Shown here: in pieces, positions 52,505 through 60,533 of the stretch
Numbering within the stretch: the first letter of the stretch is position 1
How the letters are laid out: every line of letters begins with the position of its first letter
Origin: SLRI01 sp964393275
GTDB taxonomy: Bacteria; Pseudomonadota; Alphaproteobacteria; Geminicoccales; Geminicoccaceae
Direction: 5' to 3'
Assembly: GCA_964393275.1 (NCBI GenBank)
Contig: CAYMTA010000002.1
Location: 88,497-152,496 of the forward strand
Length of the DNA stretch: 64,000 nucleotides
Program-made: the position numbers and the translations under genes
The notes under the pieces: generated by a model
Databases searched by the model: none
Told to the model about the DNA's origin: nothing
Seen by the model: the letters and a program-made list of their open reading frames with translations, nothing else

Positions 52505-52746
52505 ATGCAAGTCATGGCGTGCAGCTGAGCGATGAGGACGGGAACAGGCCCGGCGGTTCCGACAAGAATTGCCTCATCGAAGCACGCCTGGAGGGGCGTC
52601 AGCCGGGAGTGGCCAGCGAACCGGCCGCCACGCTTGAAGGTGCATATTCAGGTGCCGTCAGGAAGTTGCGGCGCGCTCTGGAGACTGCCCTGGGCAGGCC
52701 CAATCGAGTGATGGGCGCCCACACCATACGGACCGGCGATCCGTAG
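52505..52746 (+). pseudogene. Ribosome hibernation factor (HPF/RaiA-like) with internal deletion
   Basis: The frame at 52519-52746 encodes LSDEDGNRPGGSDKNCLIEA, then RLEGRQPGVASEPAATLEGA and a RKLRRALETALGR helix, the second half of an alphaproteobacterial HPF/RaiA-like domain. The first half (~45 residues) is missing. At 52505 an ATG gives MQVMA, resembling the usual N-terminus, but this frame meets TGA at 52526-52528. The likely event is an internal deletion with frameshift that joined the first few codons to the second half. A short product from GTG 52519 cannot be excluded. Confidence 0.65.
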
Positions 52747-52793
52747 GAGATCGATTGCCGCCAAATACGCGAATCAACGATCCAAGGAGGAAC

Positions 52794-53045
52794 ATGATCA
52801 TGGTTGAAAGACAACCTGAGACGCCAGCCCCGAAGAACAGTCCCAAAAGCAAGCAGGATCAGGGCAAGCCCGAAGACCAGGCTGCGGACGGTTCGCCCGA
52901 GCCCGTCGCCGTTGATCGACCTGGCTTCGACCTGGGTGGTTCAACCGGCAAGACGAGCGCGGGAACAGGTCTGGGCCCGGGTCCGGACGCAGCTGATACT
53001 CGCCGCGATCGCAGCCTGCCGGGGCGCCGAGGGAAACGCACGTAG
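52794..53045 (+). CDS. Small disordered hypothetical protein
   Basis: 83 residues, rich in Pro, Gly, Lys, Asp and Ser (ERQPETPAPKNSPKSKQDQG, then PDAADTRRDRSLPGRRGKRT), with no hydrophobic core, so probably disordered. A textbook AAGGAGG lies 3-9 bases before two in-frame ATGs (52794 and 52800), which is the main reason to accept it. Similar short disordered proteins occur in Rhizobiales, as I recall. No function is proposed. Confidence 0.6.
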   Translation: MIMVERQPETPAPKNSPKSKQDQGKPEDQAADGSPEPVAVDRPGFDLGGSTGKTSAGTGLGPGPDAADTRRDRSLPGRRGKRT

Positions 53046-53396
53046 AGCATCACCATTCAGCCTTCTTGCGGCAGCGGGCGGATGACGTCCCGTTCCGACG
53101 GTTTCAGACCGGGCGATGAGCATCATGCTCGATGGCGTCGTCACGATCACCGGTTTCGTCCCGCTTCCGCCACCGCTCAGCTCACAGCCCCCCGCCTCTG
53201 GCCGGAAATGTTCCGCCGCGAGCCGCGCAGATCGCTTGTTGTTAGGATTTATAACCCAGATCGATCCTCGACGCAAGTCCGACGCGGGTTCATTCGGCAA
53301 TCCGGCTTGCTCGGCCGCGACGCCGCTCGTCCGCACCGTGCCGCACGGCCGGCCGACGCCGGAAAGCGCGCCAGGTCAAGGGGTTGCGAGGGCGTC

Positions 53397-53499
53397 GGGT
53401 TCGTTCGCCCTGGACTGGGTTCGTTCGTCGATTCCCTGGGTTCGCTCGTCGATTTCCCGGGTTCCTTCGCCCCTTCGGTGGGTTCGTTCGTCACCGGAT
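53397..53499. repeat. 21-bp minisatellite, about five units
   Basis: Units begin GGGTTCGTTCGCCC (53397), GGGTTCGTTCGTCGATTCCC (53418), GGGTTCGCTCGTCGATTTCC (53439), GGTTCCTTCGCCCC (53460) and GGGTTCGTTCGTCACC (53480). Period is 21, with one unit of 20 bases. On the minus strand it would read as a heptad peptide repeat (TNEP, KEP, SEP, NEP). It abuts the palindrome array directly. Confidence 0.8.
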
Positions 53500-53644
53500 G
53501 ATGCATGGGATGCAACATTGGTCATAACAATGATGCATCAGACGCACCAACCCGACGGGAATGTTGCGTCTGATGCATCAACCCGAGCATTCCTGTTGCA
53601 TCAGATGCAACAACCCGAGCCGGAATGTTGCATCGGATGCAACA
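53499..53644. repeat. Five 19-bp palindromes at 31-32 bp period
   Basis: Elements are at 53499-53517, 53531-53549, 53562-53580, 53594-53612 and 53626-53644. The last two are perfect 9+1+9 palindromes (TGTTGCATC, central base, GATGCAACA); the first three are imperfect (TGATGCATG..., TGATGCATC..., TGTTGCGTC...). Starts are spaced 32, 31, 32 and 32 bases, three helical turns, and most spacers open with ACCCGA. A regular array of binding sites is the natural reading; the protein is unknown. Confidence 0.85.
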
Positions 53645-53735
53645 GCCTGGGTGGCGGGCAGCGGTGGCCGCGCCGGCGAGCACGCGGGGTCGGGGAGGAT
53701 CGGCGAGGTCGGCGAATGTCGGTCGGCGGTGGTGC

Positions 53736-53769
53736 TGTTTCGATCCAGGAGGTGTTTCGATCCAGGAGG
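53736..53769. repeat. 17-bp perfect tandem duplication
   Basis: TGTTTCGATCCAGGAGG occurs twice in direct succession (53736-53752 and 53753-53769). Each copy ends with an AGGAGG. It could be a recent slippage product. An ATG follows the second copy, but the frame from it is short and not convincing. Confidence 0.8.
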
Positions 53770-53989
53770 GATGCGTGGGTGCTGGAAATCAGCGGTCTAT
53801 CACTTTCACTGCATCGGAAAAGAGTCCTGACCTTTTTTCTTCGATCATAACGTGGAGCCGCCGGACTCTGCTGCGGCAGAGCGCCGATAGGATCAGGACC
53901 CTTCTTCGTCGCTGGCCCTCGATTGGCGTGAACCGAGTAATTGGGTCACTCCACTCTGCTACAATTGGCCAAGTTGGTCTCGAGCCCCC

Positions 53990-54373
53990 TCAGCCGTATA
54001 AAAGTTTTGAAAAGCATGGTTTTACGAATAGAACGGCACAACATAACACCAATCTCACATAATCTTTCCTGATCAATATTGCCACGAGCCCAAATATTAA
54101 AACTAAAATAAAAGCAAATCCAGCAAATGAAAACGCTAAATTTTTATCTGAATACTTCAAATACACTAATCCAGATATCGGAATAAAAGTGACACGAGCG
54201 ACAATGAAAAAGAAGAAGATCATAAAAATTTTCATTATTTTTTCGGAATCAAACCTCATAAATTTTTTTGCCAAAAATAAAGAAAAGATCAAAATGAGAG
54301 TAACCACAACAATTTGGTCGTCCGCCCAAGAACCGATTACATAAGCCAGTAAATTCATCAGATCTATTTCCAT
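53990..54373 (-). CDS. Membrane protein of unknown function, AT-rich
   Basis: 127 residues with about four hydrophobic segments (VVVTLILIFSLFLA, IFMIFFFFIVARVTFIPI, LAFSFAGFAFILVLIFGLVA and VRLVLCCAVLFV). I do not recognise it. Codons are strongly AT-biased, unlike the rest of the window, so it was probably acquired. No good Shine-Dalgarno precedes the ATG; TATAAT lies 9 bases before it on the minus strand. It follows the 54430 gene by about 55 bases, with a long hairpin between. Confidence 0.65.
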   Translation of the reverse strand: MEIDLMNLLAYVIGSWADDQIVVVTLILIFSLFLAKKFMRFDSEKIMKIFMIFFFFIVARVTFIPISGLVYLKYSDKNLAFSFAGFAFILVLIFGLVAILIRKDYVRLVLCCAVLFVKPCFSKLLYG

Positions 54374-54390
54374 TCATTTTAATTATACTA

Positions 54391-54424
54391 AGATAACTAT
54401 TTTCTTCATAAAGAAAAGTTATCT
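54391..54424 (-). other. Long AT-rich hairpin between two islet genes
   Basis: Arms AGATAAC plus TTTTCTT pair with AAGAAAA plus GTTATCT around CATA, giving 14 pairs with a small internal bulge. It may act as a terminator for the 54430 gene, or be part of the promoter region of the 53990 gene. Confidence 0.5.
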
Positions 54425-54429
54425 TCCTT

Positions 54430-55077
54430 CTAAAAAAGTATATCGTTAGCGATGCTCAAGCGCTTGCAAGCAGATTGTCCTTTTTGTTGTAGTTTTAAGG
54501 ATAGTTCAACAGAATTGTTTTCATTTATGAACTGGAATAATGATTGAAAATAATTTTTGATATTTTCAGACGTAGGATTAACATCCAAAATACCTAAACC
54601 ATAAAATAATTGAGCGTAACTACCAATTATTTTACCTGCCAAAAATGATATCTCCTCAACATCCCTTCCATATTTTTCATTAATCATAATTGCATGTGAC
54701 AAAATAAACGCCGAACAGGAGAAAAATTCGGACCCTATACTCGTTTGAAAATCACCGTCCGCTCTTCCAATAAAGATTGGAAGACTGTCGCGCAGATTGT
54801 CACAATACCATAACTCGACAATGTCGCTCTTTGTACCATCTGGCTCGGCAGCACCTTGCATGAGCTGCCAACCGAACAGCCCTCTAATGTATTCGGCCGC
54901 CAGCGTATCACCACCCGACAACAAACGCTGTTCGAGCACCGTCAATCCTGACGCGCACCGATCCTCGCGAGTTTGCGCCAGAGCTTCGGCGGAGTCGTGG
55001 AAGTAAAGGCATATTGTCGAGAGTATAGCCAGCGACGGGAGCAACCCAAGTTTCTGGGTCCAAGAAAATCCCTTCAC
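54430..55077 (-). CDS. Exported protein of unknown function, AT-rich
   Basis: 215 residues from a GTG at 55077, chosen because GGAGG lies 5 bases upstream and the N-terminus is then a signal peptide or anchor (WTQKLGLLPSLAILSTICLY). An ATG at 55089 is the alternative. The mature part has several cysteines (EDRCASGL, WYCDNL, FFSCSAF, SACKRL) and is otherwise helical. I do not recognise the family. Codon use is AT-rich toward the 3' end. With the 53990 gene it forms a probable foreign islet. Confidence 0.65.
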   Translation of the reverse strand: MKGFSWTQKLGLLPSLAILSTICLYFHDSAEALAQTREDRCASGLTVLEQRLLSGGDTLAAEYIRGLFGWQLMQGAAEPDGTKSDIVELWYCDNLRDSLPIFIGRADGDFQTSIGSEFFSCSAFILSHAIMINEKYGRDVEEISFLAGKIIGSYAQLFYGLGILDVNPTSENIKNYFQSLFQFINENNSVELSLKLQQKGQSACKRLSIANDILF

Positions 55078-55572
55078 CTTAACCTCCATCGATCTATTGG
55101 TCGCCGCCGCCTTCAGGCCCTCAGTGAGGACCGCAGCAAAGCGAAATGTCGCATCGTTGATATCACACTCACTTCGCCGACGAGAACTCGTTCGTTTGCT
55201 CAACATACCCGGTACCGTCAACAGGTTGCTGAAAAATGGCGATGGCCGCGATACACCCAGGATGACCGGGAGGGAATAGGCGCGAGGTCCAGCGATGCAG
55301 CACGCATCGCGCCCGAATGCCAACGAAGCTCGCCGATCATCCTGGGTGCGTCTCTTTAGGACGGGCTGCTTTGGAGTTCCCAGAACATCTCCCTTGTTAA
55401 CCTAGACTCCAATCCAGGGGCGACGCGGGACACCTACTCTACTTTGACCAATTGCACGCCGCCACTCCCCCCCGATTCCCACCCCAAAGTACCGGAGGGG
55501 CCGGCGGGGAGGCGTTGCCTTCCCGCCCTCTTCCCTTCGTTCGACCGCCGGGAACGCACTCCCGCGCGCCTC
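55078..55572. other. Gap with two inverted repeats, no gene
   Basis: No supported gene. A perfect 12-base inverted repeat, CACCCAGGATGA (55254-55265) and TCATCCTGGGTG (55337-55348), encloses about 70 bases. A second pair, TTGGAGT (55371-55377) and ACTCCAA (55406-55412), lies to its right. Composition changes from AT-rich back to GC-rich here, so this may mark the islet's right boundary. Confidence 0.5.
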
Positions 55573-57051
55573 TCAGTTCATCGCGCCGCGCTCCTTCTGG
55601 CGCTCCTCGAGGATGGCTTCGCCGAGCTGGTAGGCGAGCCAGTACTTGTTGACGTTGGTGACGTAGCGGACGGTTTCGTTGCCGATTTTCGCCTGGGCGG
55701 CGCGCTCGACGTTGAAGAACCAGCGGTTGGGGTCGAGGCCGTACTCGTCGGCGGTCATGGCGCGGAGCTTGCGGATGCGGGTGGGGCCGGCGTTGTAGGC
55801 GGCGAGCATGAACTGCTCGCGGGCCTGCTCGTCGAGGTCGGGGTCGGTGAAGACGTCGTCGCGCAGGTAGGCCAGGTAGCGGACGCCGGCGGCGATGTTG
55901 TTGTCGACGGGGGCCGGATCGTCGATGCCGACCGAGGCGGCGGTCGAGGGCAGGACCTGCATCAGGCCGATGGCCCCGCGCGGGCTTTTGGCCTCGGGGT
56001 TCAGGCGGCTTTCCTGGAAGGCCACGGCGGCGATCAGGCGCCAGTCGAAGCCGTGCGCCCCGGCCTCGGCCTCGAACAGGTCGCGGTAGCGCACCAGCTC
56101 GTCGAGCGGGGCCTTCTCGAGCGGGTTCTCGACGAAGCGGCGCTTCTCGAAGTAGCGGCGAAAGAGGATGTTGCCGGTGAGGGTGCCGCGGCGGACGGTC
56201 GCGAGGAACTTGTCGACCGCCTTCTTCAGGCTCTCCGGTGCGTCCTTGCGGATCGCCCAGGCGATCTGGCCGCCGCCGGCGACCGCGATCCTCGGGTCGA
56301 CGCGGATGCCGTCGAGCACGCCCTGCCAGAGCTCGGCGATGTGCTGGTCGGCGATGGTGTAGTCGATGATCCCGGCATGGGTCATCTCGATCAGGTCCTC
56401 GGTGTTGAGCTCGGGCGCCGCCTCGACGATCTCGACCGGGGCGAGGCCTTCCGCGGCGAAGCGGCGGTCGAGGGCCTCGAGGCCGCCGACATAGGAGCTG
56501 CCGCTGAGCACGACGACGCGGCGGCCGGCGAGGTCCTCGATCCGCTCGAGCGCGGGAGCGCCCTTGTGCGCCACGACCAGCTCGGCCACGTCCTCGAAAT
56601 AGGGCCGGCTGAAATCGACGAGGGCGGCGCGCTCTGGGGTGATGGTGAGGCCGCCCGCGGCGATGTCGCCAATGCCCTGGGCGAGGCGCGGCACGAGGTC
56701 GCCGAGGCGGGTCGGCACGAAGATCGCCTGCAGCTCGGGATCGCCGCGCTTGCGTTTGGCGTTCAGCTCGCGCTCGAAGGCGCGGACCAGCTCGTACTCG
56801 AAGCCCTTGGGCTCGCCGTTCTGGATGAAGAAGCGGCTGTGGTCGTAGGGAATCAGCACGGTGAGGAAGCGGGTGTCGTCGCCGCCGCGCTCGGCCGCCA
56901 TGACCAGCGCCCGCTCGGCGCTGAAGATGATCCGGTCGAGCGGGCCGGGCGGCGGGGGCGGCGGAAAGACCAGAAACCAGGCCATGCCGAGCAGGCCGAC
57001 CAGGATCAGGAAGGCGGCAGGGGCGAAGAGCAGCCGGGCGCTGCGGGTCAT
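55573..57051 (-). CDS. mltF: Membrane-bound lytic murein transglycosylase MltF-like
   Basis: 492 residues. An N-terminal anchor (LLFAPAAFLILVGLLGMAWF) precedes a solute-binding-like SBP3 domain (~55-320, e.g. GFEYELVRAFERELN, ADQHIAELWQG) and a C-terminal lytic transglycosylase domain with the catalytic Glu in FQESRLNPEAKSPRGAIGL, followed by MQVLPSTA and AAYNAGP. It cleaves peptidoglycan to 1,6-anhydro-MurNAc products at the cell envelope. The SBP domain is regulatory in MltF. It is single-gene here. Confidence 0.93.
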   Translation of the reverse strand: MTRSARLLFAPAAFLILVGLLGMAWFLVFPPPPPPGPLDRIIFSAERALVMAAERGGDDTRFLTVLIPYDHSRFFIQNGEPKGFEYELVRAFERELNAKRKRGDPELQAIFVPTRLGDLVPRLAQGIGDIAAGGLTITPERAALVDFSRPYFEDVAELVVAHKGAPALERIEDLAGRRVVVLSGSSYVGGLEALDRRFAAEGLAPVEIVEAAPELNTEDLIEMTHAGIIDYTIADQHIAELWQGVLDGIRVDPRIAVAGGGQIAWAIRKDAPESLKKAVDKFLATVRRGTLTGNILFRRYFEKRRFVENPLEKAPLDELVRYRDLFEAEAGAHGFDWRLIAAVAFQESRLNPEAKSPRGAIGLMQVLPSTAASVGIDDPAPVDNNIAAGVRYLAYLRDDVFTDPDLDEQAREQFMLAAYNAGPTRIRKLRAMTADEYGLDPNRWFFNVERAAQAKIGNETVRYVTNVNKYWLAYQLGEAILEERQKERGAMN

Positions 57052-57243
57052 CGGGCGGTGCTCGCCGCAGCCTCGGGTGGCGGCAGCCTGGTTAAGACCG
57101 CACCCCTACCCCGATAGGCCAGAAGGCGCTTCGACCCTTCGTGCATGGCCCGAAGCATGCTTGAAATCCCGGCGAAGGCAAGCCCCGGCGCGCCGCCGGG
57201 GGCGAGCCTTCTCGTTAACGGCCGGCATAACGGAGGATGACGC

Positions 57244-57588
57244 ATGAACGCGCCCATGATCGAGGAGATCCATCGGCTGGGTGCCATGGCGTGCCGGCGC
57301 GGCATCCTGGCCGCCGGCTTCGCCTGCCTGCTCCTGGCCCAGGCGGCCGCTGCCGCCGCCGAGCCGGCCGCCCCGGAGATCCTGCGCGGCAGCTCGGCCC
57401 CACCGCCGCCCGCCGTGGCGGGCGAGCCCGCGGCCGATGACACGGATGTGGTCGCCGCCGGCAACCGCGTCTGGTTCGTCGACCGCGCGGAGGGCACCCT
57501 GGTCGGCTGCCGGCTGATCAACACGAGCTATGTGGGTGTGGAGCGGATCGCGTGCTCGGCCCGCGATCTGCCCGAGGCGGCGCGCTGA
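57244..57588 (+). CDS. Exported hypothetical protein
   Basis: 114 residues with a likely signal (GILAAGFACLLLAQAAAAAA, cleavage near AEP). The mature part is a proline-rich linker and a small domain (RVWFVDRAEGTLVGCRLINT, then SYVGVERIACSARDL) with two cysteines. I do not recognise it. It is divergent from mltF and convergent with the cell wall hydrolase gene. Confidence 0.65.
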   Translation: MNAPMIEEIHRLGAMACRRGILAAGFACLLLAQAAAAAAEPAAPEILRGSSAPPPPAVAGEPAADDTDVVAAGNRVWFVDRAEGTLVGCRLINTSYVGVERIACSARDLPEAAR

Positions 57589-57628
57589 TCCCGCACGATC
57601 CGGGGCGCGGGCCGATGGCCGGGGGCGC

Positions 57629-58150
57629 TCAGTTCCGGCCGTAGAACTGGTGGCTGCCGAGCGTCGCCGTGCGCCGCACCTGGCTGCCCATCCAGGCCGG
57701 CTGCTGGCGGGACGTCTGGTGGAACCACAAGGCGCCGCTGGTCGGGTCGTCGGGCCGGTCGGGGCCGGCCAGGAGCGCGGTGACGTCCCGGGCCAGGGCC
57801 CACATCTCCGCCTCCTTCGGCCGGTCGGAGCGGCCGTCGCAGAGCCAGCCCCATTTGCAGCGGCCCTCGGCGCCATCGGTGATGACAGCGGCGACGCTGT
57901 CCGGATAGTCGGGGTCGGCGACCCGGTTGAGCACCACCCAGCCGACGGCGATCATGCCCTCGCGGCCATCCGAGCGCGCCTCGTGATAGAGGTTGAGCGC
58001 GAAGAGCTCGGCTTCCTGAGATTCGATCATGGGGGTGTCGATCGCGGCGCCGCCCCGGTCCTGATTCGCTGCGGCGGCGACGGGGCCGCCGGCCAGGAGT
58101 CCTACGAAGGCCAGGGGGACCAGGAGGGCGCGGGCAAGGGTGGCTGGCAT
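57629..58150 (-). CDS. SleB/CwlJ-like cell wall hydrolase
   Basis: 173 residues from the ATG at 58148-58150, giving a Sec signal (LARALLVPLAFVGLLAGGP). The Hydrolase_2 domain shows ALNLYHEARSDGREGMIAVG with its catalytic Glu, then WVVLNRVADPDYP and a C-terminal GSHQFYG. Predicted role is peptidoglycan glycan cleavage outside the inner membrane. An upstream in-frame ATG at 58237 would add a non-signal-like segment. Confidence 0.87.
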   Translation of the reverse strand: MPATLARALLVPLAFVGLLAGGPVAAAANQDRGGAAIDTPMIESQEAELFALNLYHEARSDGREGMIAVGWVVLNRVADPDYPDSVAAVITDGAEGRCKWGWLCDGRSDRPKEAEMWALARDVTALLAGPDRPDDPTSGALWFHQTSRQQPAWMGSQVRRTATLGSHQFYGRN

Positions 58151-58712
58151 GGGCGGGGCTTCTTCCGGTGGGCTGCTGGGATCGGACAGAACGTTTTGAG
58201 CTACCATATTTAGGAAGGAATAGCTAGCGCAGATCAACCTGTGGTGGTAGAGACGCGATCCCGGGCCTGGACGGGGACGTCGGAGCGGGATTTCCGGTTG
58301 TCACCCAACGGGCACAGGCTCGGCAAAAACGTCGCAGGTGGTTTGCTGCAGTGCACAATAACCCACGTAAGGCCATGCATGGCCGTGGCGCCCCGACCTC
58401 GATTGGGCTAACCCTCCCTGGTTTCCCGGGGAGGTTGAGCAGTGGTGTTAGCAACACCCTGTAACAATCTGCAACGCAACGTGATTCGCAGGTGATGGAG
58501 CCTTGCTCTACCGTCCATGGTCGAAACAGGCCGGTCATCGATGCCAGGGCAGTGGCGGAACCGGTCGAGAGTTGGGTCGGTTGCGTTGCCGGGGTCTCGG
58601 CCAGGGGCCTCGGCGTCGGCGCGCAACCGGCCCGGCATATCACGCTGCCGGGTGCGGCGCATCGCAGGGCTCGCGAAGCGCCGCACGGGACCAGCCTAGT
58701 CGGAGTTGAGGA
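58151..58712. other. Intergenic region upstream of the sphingolipid operon
   Basis: No supported gene in 560 bases. Two palindromes are visible: GGCCATGCATGGCC (58371-58384, perfect) and GGTGTT-AGC-AACACC (58444-58458). Either could be a regulator site for the operon starting at 58713. No convincing -35/-10 pair was found by eye. Confidence 0.45.
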
Positions 58713-60533
58713 ATGATGGACGTCACGCCCACCGCCAACGAGCGACTGCCCTTCCGGGCGGGCGACTTTGCGACGCTCGCCGAAGGGCTGGACTACGCGG
58801 CGCGGGGCGAGACCGGCGTCAACTTCTTCTCGACCCGCGGCTCGCTGGAGACGGCCCTGCCTTATGGCGAGCTGCGCGAGCGGGCGATCGCCCTGGGCTC
58901 GCGCCTCGTCGGCACGGGTCTCAGGCGCGGCGACCGGATCGGCGTCATCGCCGAGACCTCGCCCGATTTCCTCGCCGTCTTCTTCGCCTGCCAGTATGCC
59001 GGGTTCGTGCCGGTGCCGCTGCCGCTCAGCATCAATTTCGGCGGCCGCGACGCCTATGTGGAGCGGCTGAGCGGCATGCTCGCCGCCGCCGGGGCGCGGG
59101 CCGCGGTGGCCGGGCCGGAGCTGGTTTCGGTGCTGCGCGCCGCCACCCGGTCGACCATCGTCCGCTTCACCGCGACCGCCGGGGAGCTCATGGCGCTGCC
59201 GGCCTCGAGCGAGCCGCTCCAGCCGCTCGGCGCCGATGACGCCTGCTACATCCAGTACAGCTCGGGCAGCACCAGCTTCCCGCGCGGCGTCCTGGTCACC
59301 CAGCGGGCGCTGGCCGCCAATGCCCGGTCGATCGCCACGGATGGCCTGGCGCTCGGGCCGACCGACCGCTGCACCTCCTGGCTGCCGCTCTATCACGACA
59401 TGGGCCTCGTCGGCTGCTGCCTGACGCCGGTCATGAACCAGATCTCGGTCGACTACCTGGCGACGACCGCCTTCGCCCGCCGGCCGCTGGTCTGGCTGCA
59501 GCTCCTGTCCCAATATGGCGGGACCATCTCGTTCGCGCCGACCTTCGGCTACGAGCTCTGCGCCCGGCGGGCCGCCAACGGTGCGGCGCGCGATCTCGAC
59601 CTCAGCCGCTGGCGGGTCGCCGGCATCGGCGGCGAGATGATCCGGCCGCGGGCGCTCACCGCCTTCGCCGACACCTTCGGGCCCGCGGGCTTCGACGCCG
59701 CCGCCTTCGTGCCGAGCTACGGCATGGCCGAGGCGACGCTCGCCGTCACCTTCAGCCCGCTCGCCCGCGGCGTGCGGATCGACCGGGTGGCGCGCGGCGA
59801 GACGCTCGAGCGCAAGCGCCTGGCGCTGCCCGCCGGCGAGGCCGTGCCGCCGTCGGCGAGCCGCAGCTTCGTCGTCTGCGGCGCCGCCATGCCGGGCTAT
59901 GCCATCGAGATCCGCGACGATGCCGGCCGGGTCCTGCCGGAGCGCCATGTCGGGCGCATCTGCATCCAGGGCCCGAGCCTGATGGAGGGCTATTTCCGCA
60001 ATCCGGAGGCGACCGCCGCCGTGCTCAAGGGCGATGGCTGGCTCGACACCGGCGACATGGGCTATCTCGTCGGCGGCGAGCTCGTCGTCTCCGGCCGGAC
60101 CAAGGACCTGATCATCGTCGGCGGCCGCAACATCTGGCCGCAGGACATCGAGTGGGCGGTCGAGAAGCTCGACGCGGTGCGCGCCGGCGACGTCGCCGCC
60201 TTCGCCGTGACCGACAGCCTCGATCGCGAGCGGGTCGTCGTGGTGGTCGAGTGCCGGCAGACGCGGCCGGCCGAGCAGGCCGAGCTGCGCCACCAGATCG
60301 CCGCCGTGGTCAACCGGCTCGCCGGGATCGAGTGCGAGGTGGTGCTGGCGGCGCCGCGCTCGCTGACCTTCACCACCTCGGGCAAGCTCAGCCGGGCGGC
60401 GGCGCGCGACCACTACCAGCGCGGCGTGCTGCGCGATCTCGACGCCGTGGCGGCCGAGACCGCCTTCGCCGGCGGCTCCCGGCTCGAGCCCGAGCAGCAG
60501 AAGCCGGCGGCGGTGCTCGCCGAGGCGAGCTGA
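58713..60533 (+). CDS. aasR: Acyl-ACP synthetase for sphingolipid synthesis (fatty acyl-AMP ligase-like)
   Basis: 606-residue ANL-superfamily enzyme. The ATP-binding loop is YIQYSSGSTSFPRGVLVTQ; GMAEATLAV and TGDMGYL follow as expected for acyl-AMP ligases, with WLPLYHDMGLVGCCL typical of the FAAL group. In Caulobacter the equivalent gene loads fatty acid onto a dedicated ACP for ceramide synthesis. Here it heads the same gene order (synthetase, reductase, ACP, spt), which supports that role. GAGG precedes the ATG. Confidence 0.85.
   Translation: MMDVTPTANERLPFRAGDFATLAEGLDYAARGETGVNFFSTRGSLETALPYGELRERAIALGSRLVGTGLRRGDRIGVIAETSPDFLAVFFACQYAGFVPVPLPLSINFGGRDAYVERLSGMLAAAGARAAVAGPELVSVLRAATRSTIVRFTATAGELMALPASSEPLQPLGADDACYIQYSSGSTSFPRGVLVTQRALAANARSIATDGLALGPTDRCTSWLPLYHDMGLVGCCLTPVMNQISVDYLATTAFARRPLVWLQLLSQYGGTISFAPTFGYELCARRAANGAARDLDLSRWRVAGIGGEMIRPRALTAFADTFGPAGFDAAAFVPSYGMAEATLAVTFSPLARGVRIDRVARGETLERKRLALPAGEAVPPSASRSFVVCGAAMPGYAIEIRDDAGRVLPERHVGRICIQGPSLMEGYFRNPEATAAVLKGDGWLDTGDMGYLVGGELVVSGRTKDLIIVGGRNIWPQDIEWAVEKLDAVRAGDVAAFAVTDSLDRERVVVVVECRQTRPAEQAELRHQIAAVVNRLAGIECEVVLAAPRSLTFTTSGKLSRAAARDHYQRGVLRDLDAVAAETAFAGGSRLEPEQQKPAAVLAEAS

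Larger units (their letters stand above)
53046..53989. other. Non-coding, repeat-bearing stretch
   Basis: No reading frame here looks genuinely coded: those present are compositionally odd and cross repeats whose periods do not keep frame. The stretch holds a 21-bp minisatellite, the palindrome array and a 17-bp tandem duplication (listed separately), and GC content falls sharply after about 53830 toward the AT-rich islet. Its right end overlaps nothing recognised. Confidence 0.6.

Noticed and set aside
53499..53644. Palindrome array considered as a CRISPR
   Set aside because: Spacers are only 12-13 bases and similar to each other, repeats vary, and no cas genes are near.
53116..53850. A 244-codon plus-strand frame through the repeat region
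   Set aside because: It crosses the minisatellite and the 31-32 bp array, whose period does not keep frame, has no ribosome site and no protein-like composition.
53960..53995. A T-loop-like string near the start of the AT-rich islet considered as a tRNA remnant or att site
   Set aside because: No acceptor or anticodon stem can be formed around it.
55254..55348. Inverted repeat considered as an insertion sequence end pair
   Set aside because: Only about 70 bases lie between the arms and there is no transposase in the region; kept only as a low-interest finding.
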